Made by a program: the position numbers and the translations under genes
The notes under the pieces: generated by a model
Told to the model about the DNA's origin: nothing
The model's database searches: none
The model's input: the letters and a program-made list of their open reading frames with translations, nothing else
Assembly (NCBI RefSeq): GCF_033568475.1
Contig: NC_133121.1
Span: 131,038,375 to 131,102,374, forward strand
Direction of reading: 5' to 3'
Source of the DNA: Henckelia pumila
Taxonomy: Eukaryota; Streptophyta; Magnoliopsida; Lamiales; Gesneriaceae
Length of the DNA: 64,000 nucleotides
Part shown: positions 45,101-56,376 of the stretch, piece by piece
Layout of the letters: each line of letters begins with the position of its first letter
How positions within the stretch are numbered: position 1 is the first letter of the stretch

Positions 45101-46262
45101 ATTGCTTCATCATCGCTCGCAGTTGCTTATAAAAGTTCTAGAATTTATACAAAAAGATATGGATTGCTCTCAGTTTCATGACGTTGTGCATCGAATTATG
45201 AGTTCTTACATGTAATGGGTTCGGTGACAATAGAGGAGTGGTGGTGGGAATGGTAGCGTGAGTAAAGAAAATGGTGGTGTAACGCCCTGTGCAGCCAATA
45301 GTAGAGGAACTCCACGGGACCTGTGTGAAGTATAAAAACCCATATAAACCCGTCTATCCTCCATATGGGCAGATGGCTTCCATTCTCGAGATACTTAGAT
45401 GCTAGATAGAATAGAAGGCCGCTGAAAATAATTTGATCATCCCTGCAAGCAAATCATTTTCATTTTCGCGCTTGGTTAGATTATACCTCGACCCAAAGAA
45501 GTGAACAGAAACAGATGGCCAGGAGGCGAGTGCAAATTTTAATTCTTGTCTAAAAATCGTACCAGTTTGTTTCTCTATCTACTTGCTCGAATTCAATGGT
45601 CTTATCGAGGATTCTGTTATTCCCTTTGGCGGTCCGATAGCGAGACACTGAAATCCATATTAGGTTGTGCACCGCTCTTGAGAGTAACATTGGGAAAATG
45701 AGAACATTTGATAGATCCCTCTGAGTTTTATCCTTCACTAGGTACGAGTACGTTGAATGTATCACCCAGGGAGCCAATACCACATACTACAATATCAGAA
45801 ATGAACAAAAAAATAGTGTTTCGGTGATCGAAATCTTGAATCGATAAGATACTGAAATTCAAGCGGAGTTCGAATTAGTGTTTGTTCGTCTTCCTCACAG
45901 GGGAAAGTATTATTCCTTTTCATCAGAATCAACACCCGCGAAGAAATGTTCCAGCATTCACATATGCATGCTATGATGTTTGAAGAATATTGCAATTACA
46001 AGACATTGGCATGTGAGTTTATAAGTGCATAAAAAACACAGTTGGATGATCCAAATTTGAGCCGTTCTTTAAATTCAACTTGCCTGTATATTTGTAGCTT
46101 AAAGAAATCCTTACCAAGGATAACTTCTTTGTAATGTTATTTTTCTAAAAATGCAGATAAAGAGCAGAAGAGAATATTCACGAAAGGGAGAAAATATAAA
46201 ACCTTGAAGTTGCCAAGCCATGTCCATGGCCATTCTGTGAGAATTCCTGGTTTTGAAGCCAT
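42156..46262 (-). CDS. CER1-like: CER1-like very-long-chain aldehyde decarbonylase (alkane-forming), 632 aa
   Basis: Ten exons: 46203-46262, 45563-45786, 45210-45442, 44745-44964, 43929-44304, 43735-43842, 43409-43609, 43137-43235, 42706-42879, 42156-42359. They sum to 1899 bases, giving 632 residues, close to the usual size. The start MASKPGILTEWPWT is the family's N-terminus. His clusters of the fatty-acid-hydroxylase fold are intact: HRALHH (146-151), HSHHH (159-163) and HSLHH (~248). The C-terminal half is the WAX2-type domain, with PRRVMSAWRIAGI and NVHECG near the end. Known role: with CER3 and cytochrome b5 in the ER it converts very-long-chain acyl-CoA to alkanes for the cuticle. Intron 6 has a GC donor. 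No lesion seen. Confidence 0.95.
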
Positions 46263-46306
46263 TTTCCTTCCGTAAACAGGTTTTCTGAAGGAAGAACATC
46301 GCAGGC

Positions 46307-46313
46307 ATTTATA
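46307..46313 (-). promoter_or_regulatory. TATA box of the CER1-like gene
   Basis: The minus strand reads TATAAAT, 45 bases upstream of the ATG at 46262. This would put the transcription start near 46280 and give a very short leader. Confidence 0.6.
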
Positions 46314-46368
46314 GAAATTTAACAAGGTGCATAATCTCTATTCCTCTGTATCTAATAGCTAGCTACCT

Positions 46369-46377
46369 GCCACGTGT
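46369..46377 (-). promoter_or_regulatory. ABRE / G-box upstream of the CER1-like gene
   Basis: The minus strand reads ACACGTGGC, containing the CACGTG G-box and the ACGTGGC abscisic-acid response core, about 57 bases upstream of the TATA box. Arabidopsis CER1 is known to respond to ABA and water deficit, so the site is plausible. Binding is not shown. Confidence 0.5.
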
Positions 46378-47114
46378 TTTTTTACATTTTATAAAAAAAG
46401 GTGTTAAAACTTAAAATGCAAAGGAAACACAATACCGGACCGATGATTTAGACCATTACTAACAGCAATTCATTCATATCTAACACGCTAGGTCCACGTA
46501 AATTTCATAACTCAAAACGGGCTTAAACGAGTCGTAGCACAGATTTAACCATCATTCATATGGGTGAAAATGTAAACGTTCATATATTTAGAAATATCTA
46601 GTTTAATCGTACATGGGAGGAGGCAGCTTTGTGTAAAGAGGTCTCTTGACCCCTCTCAATGTGAAGATATGAATTTAGTAAATTCTAATCTTTAATTAAG
46701 TTCCCAAGTAACAGGTCTTTAATTCCCTCTCACATGATGACTTTAATGGGCTGCATTTATTAGTCTCACCTGTGCACAGGGGCAGAGGGGCTCACTCAAT
46801 AATGCCAACCCCAAGTTCTGTTTCCCTTGCTATGGCTTCATCACTAATCATAAATTTTGTGCCTTCTTCAATTATAGCGAGCTTTGGCAGTGAAAATAAT
46901 TACATTGTTAAGCCTATTCATTATGTTCATGCATGCATTTGGCCTTGGTTTGGTGTTGTCATTTTGAGTTTTTTCTCTTTTTTCTTGAGGGTTGTTCGTT
47001 TTGGCATTGTTTTTGTGAGGTCCCCCTCGTCACTCGTTCTGCTCTTCCAATGCAAGATGATTGTAAAAAAAAATTGAAAAAAAAACAAAACAAAACTGTC
47101 CTCCCACATTAAAG
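46378..47114. other. Upstream region of the CER1-like gene
   Basis: Distal promoter sequence. The ORF-like stretch near 46772-47077 has no recognisable domain, and I do not call it. Confidence 0.5.
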
Positions 47115-47376
47115 AATAGGGTTAGGGGTGGTTCGGTACGGATACCGCATACCGAAAATTTCGATACCGAAATTTCCGATACCGATATTGTACCGAAAAT
47201 TTCATGTCGGTATACCAAAATTTCGATATGGCATAAACCCATATCGATACCGTACCGAATTTTGGTATGATACCGTGTATACCGATTTTTTTATACTGTT
47301 TTTTTAAAAAAAATATCGGTATACACGGTATCATACCGATACCGTGTATACCAATTTTTTTTCGGTATACCGAAAT

Positions 47377-49048
47377 TGTAGTGACCCTGCATGGAATCAC
47401 CTACTAACTGGCAACTAATAGCATGCATTAAACTTAATACAACAAAATTCTTAAACAAAGTAAAAACGTGCGGAAACATAATCCATATTTTACATAACAG
47501 CTTAGTAAAACATATCCAGGCTTAAATCTGTAGTGATACAACCTTATTGAAATGCTTAAAATAAACTGTCTAAAACATTTATACAGCTAAACAAATCATG
47601 CTGTATAAAATCTCATGAAAAGCTCTGGCTCCCTAATCCTGCCTCGAGCTACCGGCTCCGTCCATCCTGCGACCTCCCCCGTGAAATGGGTATCCAAGAT
47701 AACAACTAGGACGTGAGCGCTAACGCCCAGTACATAAACATGAGTAAACATATGTATATGATGCATGCAACATGATGACTGGTAAAGGGTCATCTGAAAA
47801 GTTATGCTCAGTACCGGCGTCACATGAGTGCTGCCACCGCACGGATTAACCTCTGGGTGCAACCACACTCGTCTAGTACACCAGAGTAGTCAAACATACA
47901 TGTCCCCGCCGTCGCGGTACTCTCAATGATAGACTATCGAGTATAGAGCTGAGCGACTCTATAATCAGGTATAACAAGGTATAGGCTCAACGTGTATATG
48001 CACATGATATATGAATATAGAAAGTGGTAAAACATACATCATGCCACATAATAATGCCAAATAAATGCAACATATAAACATGTATACTCGCTGGCAATCT
48101 CAGTCAATGTGTATGTACCTAACACCGAAGTCTGAACTAAGCTGGAAAAAGACAACCCCTAGCTGTCCTAGGTCAACTCCCGACCCGACCTAGTCTCAAT
48201 CCCGACCCGACCCGACCTGGCCTCTTGGTCCGACCCCGAGCTCTTTCTTCCCGAGCTATTCCTTCCCGAATTCCCGAGCTACTTTTTCCCGAGCTCCCGA
48301 GCTACTCTTTTCCGGGCAAAGATATGAAATGAGATGGAAGTGATGTGAAAAATAACTGAATCCCCAGCTCCTATTTATAGACAAATATTTGGGGTGATCG
48401 AGATTCTTGAGCTGACGTCGAGACGTCCGAGCTCTTATAAGCACGCCACGTATTAGATGCTTGAGCTGAGTCACTACCATTATTGACAGCTCATGCTTAG
48501 ACGCCAACTGTCATTCATGCAAGCGTCCACACACCTGCCTGCCTGTCCTGGAGGGTTCAGGCTTATACATTCTCTGATTTTGATTAAGTGTTCATTCCCG
48601 ACCTGAACACAATGTGCCCTTCCCTTGACCGAACACTACAGTGGCCTTGCACTTCACTTTTCGGAGCACCCTAGGACGCGACCCGAGCCATGCTTTTCCT
48701 TGACTGAGCCCCTCGTGTCCGAACCCTCCCTTGGTTCACCATGACCGACCCGAGCCCCAAGGAAACATCCGAGCTCAAACCAAGCTCCATGCCTAAGCTA
48801 AATCCACCTCCACGCCCGAGCCCTAGCTCAATTCCCGAGCCCTAGTGCCATGCCCGAGCCCTAGCCAAAGCCACACACACACGGCCAAGCTCTTGATGCT
48901 CAACCATGTCCGACCCGAGCCCATGGTCAAATCCATCAAACCCTAGCTCATTCTCATACCATGTATTCTTGATCTTGACTTGTTTAATTAGTAACCCTTA
49001 ATCATGTTTAACATATTATTATCTTAAAATAGAATCTGGGTTACTACA
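47377..49048 (-). repeat. 3' LTR of the gypsy element (1672 bp)
   Basis: Left LTR; downstream in the element's own direction. A TATAAATA box lies on the minus strand at 48372-48379. It contains runs of GAGCTCC/CCCGAGC-type short repeats around 48220-48310 and 48780-48860. Confidence 0.9.
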
Positions 49049-49062
49049 TTCTCCCCACCTTT
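49049..49062 (-). other. Polypurine tract of the gypsy element
   Basis: The minus strand reads AAAGGTGGGGAGAA directly before the 3' LTR. Confidence 0.85.
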
Positions 49063-49168
49063 AGATATTTCGTCCGCGAAATAAAATCTAAAGACAAATT
49101 AAGATAACAATATGAAACAGAAAACCATGTTTTATTACAACAACGGTAATTACATCTTTACATGGTAA

Positions 49169-52100
49169 TTAAAAGTACAAAGTAAACAACTCAGGATATT
49201 CTGCTCGCATATGGCTCTCGGTTTCCCAAGTTGCTTCCTCAACGCCTCGGCGCTGCCACTGTACCATCACAAGTGGTATAGTCTTGTTTCGAAGAACTTT
49301 CTCCTTCCTGTCTAGAATACGGAGTGGTCGTTCAACATACGACAGATCTGGCTCTAGTTGAACTTCAGAAGACTGAATCACATGTGATTCATCAGCTATG
49401 TACTGTCGAAGTAACGACACATGAAAAACATTATGTATACTGGAAAGAGATGACGGTAACGCCAAACGATAAGCAACATCTCCGATCTTCTCCAGTATCT
49501 GGAAAGGTCCAATAGAACGAGGTGACAACTTACCTTTCACACCGAATCTCATCATCTTCCTGAAAGGTGATACTCGCAAGAACACATATTCACCAAGCTC
49601 AAACTGCAATGGCCTGCGATGAATATTAGCATAACTTGCTTGTCTATCTTGAGCAGTTTTGATTCTCCGCTTGATGAAATCTACCTTGTCTACAATCTAC
49701 TGCACCAACTCAGTACCCTCGACTTGTCGTTCTCCTACTTCATTCCAGAATAACAGAGTACGACACCGTCGACCATACAATGTCTCGAAAGGTGTCATAT
49801 CAATACTACGATGATAACTGTTATTGTAAGCAAATTCGATCAAAGGTAACTGATCCTGCCAAGATAAACCAAAGTCCATGACAGAAGAACGTAGCATATC
49901 CTCCAGCGTACGAATAGTCCGCTCTGACTGTCCATCAGTCTCCGGATGATATGCAGTGCTCAAACTCAGAGTGGTACCCAATGCCTGCTGAAAACTACCC
50001 CAAAAACGTGAGGTAAATCGCGGGTCTCTATTACTGACTATGCTCACTGGAATTTCATGCAATCGCACTATCTCCTGAACATATAAGCGTGTCATGCGAT
50101 CATAAGAATACTCCCGGTTGTAAGGAATGAAATGTGCTGATTTCGTCAAACGGTCAACAACGACCCAGATAGCATCACACTGACGCGAAGTCATAGGCAA
50201 GTGGGTGATACGTGCTCCCACTTCCATTCGGGAATCTCAAGATTCTGCAGTAATCCACCTGGTCGTCGATGTTCAGCCTTGACCTGTTGACAAACCAAAC
50301 ATCTTGAAACAAATTGATATACACTTCGCTTCATCCCTTTCCACCAGAATCTAGTTCGCAAGTCCTTATACATTTTCATACTTCCAGGATGAACAGATAA
50401 TCGACTCCTGTGAGCTTGAGAAAGAATATCATTCCTGAGCTCCGCAACATCAGGCACAACCACTCGATTCGATAAACATAATAAACCATCTGCCTGATAA
50501 TGGAATCCAGATGTATTAACTCTATTGGCTAGACGTGTCAAACGCTGAGTCTTAACATCAGATATCTGAGCATCTCTTATCCGAGAATACAATGTTGGCT
50601 CAGATAGAATAGTATACAATCGAATCTCATTTCTCCCTTTCTTGTGCTTGAGCGTAAAACTCAATGAACAACACTCTTGAATCATATGAGATACTTCACT
50701 AGTCTGAAGTGCAGAAAATCTCACCTGCCGACTCAAGGCATCAGCAGTAAGATTAGCAGAACCTGGATGATATTTGATTTCGCAATAATCCTTCAAAAGA
50801 TCCATCCAGCGTCTCTGTCGCATATTCAACTCTGCCTGAGTGAATAAATACTTCAAACTCTTGTGATCCGTGAATATCTCAAATTTCTCGCCATAAAGAT
50901 AATGTCTCCAAATCTTGAGAGCAAATACAATGGCGGATAACTCGAGATCATGTACTGGATAATTATTCTCATGTGTCTTCAACTGTCGAGAAGCATAGGT
51001 AATAACATGTCCATGCTGTGTCAGAACACATCCTAACCCCTGACCAGAGGCATCAGTATAGACAACATAACCTCCTGATCCAGAAGGTAGAGCTAGCACA
51101 GGTGCAGTAGTAAGACGTCTACGCAGCTCGTGAAATGACTCCTCACAATCCGAGGACCAAATGAAGGCAACATCTTTCCGTGTAAGCTGTGTCAAAGGCC
51201 TGGCCAACTGTGCAAAATTCTCGATGAACCGACGGTAATAACCCGCTAGACCCAAGAAACTACGAATCTCAGCAACCGTCGTCGGACGAGACCAGTTCAG
51301 CACTGCCTCTATCTTACTTGGATCAACAGATATTCCTTCACTAGAAATCACATGACCGAGAAACACTACCCGATCAAGCCAGAATTCACACTTGCTCAAT
51401 TTCGCATACAGCTGCTTATCTCGTAACGTCTGCAACACAATCCTCAGATGTTGTGCATGCTCATCCTTGTCATGAGAATAGACAAGAATATCATCAATGA
51501 AGACAATGACAAATCTATCCAGATATTCTCGAAATACCTGAGTCATCAGATTCATAAAAACTGCCGGTGCATTCGTCAAACCGAATGGCATCACCAGAAA
51601 TTCATAATGCCCGTATCTGGTTCTGAAAGCAGTTGTAGAAATATCTGAGTCTCGTACCCGCATCTGGTGGTATCCAGATCTCAGATCTATCTTGGAGTAA
51701 ACAGAAGTACCATGTAATTGATCGAACAGATCATCAATTCGTGGCAAAGGATACTTATTCTTGAGGGTGACACGATTAAGCTTCCTATAATCAATACATA
51801 ATCGCATCGATCCATCCTTCTTCTTAACAAACAAAACAGGTGCTCCCCACGGAGAAACACTCGGACGAATATATCCCTTATCAAGCAGATCCTGCAACTG
51901 CTGTTTCAATTCCCTCATCTCTGACGGTGCTAGACGATAAGGTTCTCGGGATATAGGCGTAGTTCCTGATACTAGATCAATACCAAATTCAACCTCTCGA
52001 ACCGGAGGAAAACCAGGAATCTCATCAGGGAATACATCAGAAAACTCGCTGACAACCGGTAGCTGATCGATACCCGGACTACTCGTGGACATATCAACTG

Positions 52101-52883
52101 CATAAATGAGGTAGCCCTCCCCACCTGACTCCAAGACATGACATGCCTTGGGAGCCGATACAAGTGGCATCGGAGGTCGCGCACCCTCACCATAAAAGTA
52201 CCAGCTAACCCTCATCCGGATGAAACTGTACTAGACGCTGATAACAATCTACAGTAGCGTGATGCAAAGTCAGCATATCTATTCCCAAAATACAATCAAA
52301 ATCTGTCATCGCTAATATCATCAGATTAGCCGATAACACATTACCCTCAAACTCTAGAAGGCAACCCATCACTAGACGCTTAGTTATTACCTCCTGCTCC
52401 AGCGGAGTAGATACAACTAAATCCATATCTAATGATACATAAGGTAATCTATGTCTCTTAACAAAACGACTAAAAATAAAGGAATGCGACGCTCCAGTAT
52501 CAATTAAGACAAGTGCAGGAATACCACATAACAGAAAGGTACCTGCCAACATGCGGTCGCTTCCCTCCGTAGCCTGCTCCTGAGACAGAGCAAATACCTG
52601 CCCTTGAGTCTGTGGACGGTAACCAGAAGAACTCTGTGGTGCTGTCTGTTGACGTGGAAAAGTAGAAGCCTGAGATCCAATCTGTGATCCCGATCCACTA
52701 ACAGAACTCATGCGCTGAGGACAATCTCTCCGCAGATGTCCCTGCTCACCACAAATATAACAAGCACCAGTAGCCTTCCGACACGAAGCCGCAGGATGCT
52801 TCCCACCACAGTGGCTGCAAAATTCCTCCTTCTTCTTCTTCTTCCCGAAACGGAAAGTACCTCGTGAACCACGAGAACCAGAC

Positions 52884-52923
<40 letters not shown>

Positions 52924-53641
52924 AAGAAGAAGACATAGGTCCAGATTGCACAACAGATTGAGCCCTAGGCCCAAGAGATCCACTAGGCTGTCCTGGCATC
53001 ATCAATAGTGCCCGCCTATTGCTGTTCTCCACTTGACGGCAACGGTTCACCAAAGTCTCATAAGATGTCGGATTATCACATACGAAAACTTGTGAGTAGA
53101 TATCTTGATTCAGGCCTTGCAGAAAGATATCATACTTGGACGCATCACTGTCATTGATATGAGGACTAAAAGGTAGCAGATCAAGAAATCGTTGCTGATA
53201 TTGATCAATAGTCATTGATCCTTGCCACAGAGTCAACAACTCCATAGATCGTGCCTGTCGAACAGCTGGAGGAAAATACAGTTTCTGAAATTGCTAATTG
53301 AAATCCCCCCAAGTCACCTGTCCTCTCTCAGTACGTGCCTGAGTAGCTTTGGCATCCCACCATAAGCGTGCTCGATCCTCTAGAACGAATTCTAGAACTT
53401 CCAGTTTCTGCTCCTCAGTGCAATCGAAAGCTCGAAACGCACACTCGAGTTTAGACATCCAACCTCTTGCCTGTTCAGGATTCTCACCTCCCAACAAGGG
53501 TTTCGGTCCTACTTGCATGAACTTATTAATAGAGTAACGACGTCTACCCTCATGAGAACGATGTCGATCATCCTGATGGCGATGGTGACGATGATGATGA
53601 CCACCTCCCTGGCCAACACTACCGTGACTCTCGTCAGCCAT
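49169..53641 (-). pseudogene. gag-pol: gag-pol of the gypsy element
   Basis: Gag starts with ATG at 53641 (MADESHG), followed by a His/Arg-rich stretch. It carries two zinc knuckles (CSHCGGKHPAASC and CYICGEQGHLRRDC) and a run of 12 Thr. Protease has LIDTGASHSFI. Reverse transcriptase has FIDDILVYS and RNase [11 protein letters not shown]. Integrase has the HHCC finger (ending CLVCQQ) and YHPETDGQSER. The C-terminus (ATWETESHMRAEYPELF) is the chromodomain-type end of Tekay-like chromoviruses. Breaks: TAG at 53294-53296, frame change at 52205-52215, frame change near 50200, TAG at 49697-49699. Four lesions make it non-autonomous. The four long open stretches still read cleanly between lesions, so decay is moderate. 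Confidence 0.92.
52888..52922 (-). repeat. Trinucleotide microsatellite inside gag (poly-Thr)
   Basis: A (GTA/ACT)n run codes for twelve consecutive Thr between the capsid part and the zinc knuckles of the gypsy Gag, where length variation would be tolerated. Confidence 0.85.
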
Positions 53642-53734
53642 ATCCTGAAAAGAATTGCACATTAAAATCCCAAATGCGCAATAATTACTTAAGATGAGAG
53701 TAAATCCCAAGTACGAATCCCAAAATCCATGCAT

Positions 53735-53746
53735 GCTCTGATACCA
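53735..53746 (-). other. Primer binding site of the gypsy element
   Basis: The minus strand reads TGGTATCAGAGC, a perfect match to the complement of the initiator tRNA-Met 3' end, four bases after the 5' LTR. Confidence 0.93.
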
Positions 53747-53750
53747 AAAA

Positions 53751-55386
53751 TGTAGTGACCCTGCATGGAATCACCTACTAACTGACAACTAATAGCATGC
53801 ATTAAACTTAATACAGCAAAATTCTTAAACAGAGTAAAAACGTGCGGAAACATAATCCATACTTTACATAACAGCTTAGTAAAACATATTCAGGCTTAAA
53901 TCTGTAGTGATACAACCATATTGAAATGCTTAAAATAAACTGTCTAAAACATTTATACAGCTAAACAAATCATGCTGTATAAAATCCCCTGAAAAACTCT
54001 GGCTCCCTAATCCTGCCTCGAGCTACCGGCTCCGTCCATCCTGCGACCTGCCCCGTGGAATGGGTGTCCAAGATAACAACTAGAACGTGAGCGCTAACGC
54101 CCAGTACATAAACATGAGTAAAAATATGTATATGATGCATGCAACATGATGACTAATAAAGGGTCATCTGAAAAGTCATGCTCAGTACCGGCGCCACATG
54201 AGTGCTGCCACCGCACGGATCAACCTCTGGGTGCAACCACACTCGTCTAGTACACCAGAGTAGTCAGACATACATGTCCCCGCCGTCGCGGTACTCTCAA
54301 TGACAGACTATCGAGTATAGAGCTGAGCGGCTCTATAATCAGGTATAACAAGGTATAGGCTCAACGTGTATATGCACATGATATATGAATATAGAAAGCG
54401 GTAAAACATACATCATGCCACATAATAATGCCAAATAAATGCAACATATAAACATGTATACTCGCTGGTAATCTCAGTCAATGTGTATGTACCTAACACC
54501 GAAGTCTGAAATAAGCTGGAAAAAGACAACCCCTAGCTGTCCTAGGTCAACTCCCGACCCGACCTGGCCGACCTGGCCTCTTGGTCCGACCCCGAGCTCT
54601 TCCTTCCCGAGCTATTCCTTCCCGAATTCCCCGAGCTACTTTTTCCCGAGCTCCCGAGCTACTCTTTTCCGGGCAAAGATATGAAGTGAGATGGAAGTGA
54701 TGTGAAAAATAACTGAATCCCCAGCTCCTATTTATAGACAAATATTTGGGGTGATCGGGATTCTTGAGCTGACGTCGAGACGTCCGAGCTCCTATAAGCA
54801 CGCCACGTATCAGATGCTTGAGCTGAGTCACTACCATTATTGACAGCTCATGCTTAGGCGCCAACTGTCATTCATGCAAGCGTCCACACACCTGCCTGCC
54901 TGTCCTGGAGGGTTCACGCTTATACATTCTCTGATTTTGATTAAGTGTTCATTCCCGACTTGAACACAATGTGCCCTTCCCTTGACCGAACACTACCTTG
55001 GCCTTGCACTTCACTTTTCTGAGCACCCTAGGACCCGACCCAAGCCATGCTTTTCCTTGACTGAGCCCCTCGTGTTCGAACCCTCCCTTGGTTCACCATG
55101 ACCGACCCGCGCCCCAAGGAAACATCCGAGCTCAAACCAAGCTCCATGCCTAAGCTAAATCCACCTCCACGCCCGAGCCCTAGCCAAAGCCACACACACA
55201 CGGCCAAGTTCTTGATGCTCAACCATGTCCGACCCGAGCCACTCATGACCGACCCGAGCCCATGGTCAAATCCATCAAACCCTAGCTCATTCTCATATCA
55301 TGTGTTCTTGATCTTGACTTGTTTAATTAGTAACCTTAATCATATTTAACATATTATTATCTTAAAATGGAATCTGGGTTACTACA
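53751..55386 (-). repeat. 5' LTR of the gypsy element (1636 bp)
   Basis: Right LTR, upstream in the element's own direction, with a TATAAATA box on the minus strand at 54729-54736. Confidence 0.9.
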
Positions 55387-55549
55387 GAAATACCGAAAAT
55401 TCGAAAATCTTATACCGATACCGATACCGAAAATTTCGGTACGGTATGATTTAAGGTATACCGAAATTTTCGATATTTTCGATTTTTTTTCGATACGGTA
55501 AAGACGGTATGACGACATTTTGGTATTTTTTGTCAGCCCTAAATAGGGT

Positions 55550-56155
55550 CACTTGATATTTGTAAAATTAGGTTATAAACAAGCCGAGCTTATTCAAAAA
55601 ATATTTGATTCGTTATTGAATTTATCAAATTTTAATCGAAGTCGAGCTCAATTATATTTTTCGATAGTATGTAATTGCAAGACTTGACCTTTTATTATCG
55701 TAATATAATTATAAATGAAAGAAACAGATTTCGAGTTTCTCGAGCAATATTTGAATAACTCGTAAAAATGTTCGGTTTAATTCAGTTCGTTTACACTCTA
55801 ATAAAAATGTCTTCTTCATTCTGGAACCATGGACATATTTTCTTTTGGTCATTTGCATTCACCTTCTTTACATTTTGTGTATTTGACACTCACTGCTTTT
55901 ATCAAATATAAAAATTATAACATACAAATGTGGGGAATGTAATTAACAAAAAAATGCATTAGAAATGAATGCAAACTACCCATTTCTCATGTCATCCCTC
56001 TCTTCCATTTTTCCCAAGTAAAAGTATAATTTACTTTTAAAAAAACCAAATTGGTTCTAAAAATATATGATTCGTGTTGAAATTTGAGCTGAATTGAGTT
56101 CAAATTTTATTTTTCAATAATTCGTGATCACGAGCTTTAATATTTTATTAATGTA
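55550..56155. other. AT-rich intergenic sequence
   Basis: No gene or repeat recognised, apart from loosely repeated TCGAGTTTCTCGAG-like phrases near 55730 and 56395. Confidence 0.5.
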
Positions 56156-56164
56156 ATAATATAA

Positions 56165-56367
56165 GTGCAAATTACTCAAAAATCCCCAGTGCAAACATGT
56201 TTTGCTCTGCACTTCCTAGCCATTTTTTTGTACCACAATTTTTGTTAATTTGTACCACATCTTGTATGGTTTTGTACCACATCTTGTATTGTTTTGTATC
56301 ATATTTTTTGACTAGGGACCCCAAAGCAAAACATGTTTGCATTTGGGGATTTTTGAGCAAATTGCCC
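56165..56367. mobile_element. Mutator-type MITE (203 bp)
   Basis: The ends are inverted repeats of about 40 bp (left GTGCAAATTACTCAAAAATC; right, read backwards, GGGCAATTTGCTCAAAAATC), flanked by the 9-bp duplication ATAATATAA (56156-56164 and 56368-56376). The centre holds a near-tandem repeat of a TTTTGTACCACATCTTGTAT unit. No coding capacity. Confidence 0.8.
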
Positions 56368-56376
56368 ATAATATAA

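Larger units (their letters stand above)
47377..55386 (-). mobile_element. Complete Ty3-gypsy chromovirus (Tekay/Del type), 8.0 kb
   Basis: LTRs at 47377-49048 and 53751-55386, both TGTAGTGACC...GGTTACTACA, with target duplication GAAAT (47372-47376 and 55387-55391). Transcription runs leftward. Next to the right LTR is the tRNA-Met primer site (53735-53746) and next to the left LTR the purine tract (49049-49062). Internal order is gag, protease, RT, RNase H, integrase and a chromodomain-like end, as in chromoviruses. The LTRs differ by several indels (an about 40-bp Pro-codon-like repeat block lost in one, an about 20-bp block gained) and scattered substitutions, so the insertion is older than that of the copia element at 7484. 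Confidence 0.93.
47123..55541. mobile_element. hAT-type MITE split by a Ty3-gypsy insertion
   Basis: The outer element starts TAGGGGTGG at 47123 and ends CAGCCCTA at 55541, with the 8-bp duplication AATAGGGT on both sides (47115-47122 and 55542-55549). Its own sequence is 47123-47376 plus 55392-55541, about 400 bp, and consists largely of repeated GGTATACCG/ATACCGAAA units that can pair with each other. The gypsy element landed within it. Confidence 0.82.

Noticed and set aside
46772..47077. 101-codon plus-strand ORF upstream of the CER1-like gene
   Set aside because: No domain, hydrophobic low-complexity end, and no promoter or splice support.
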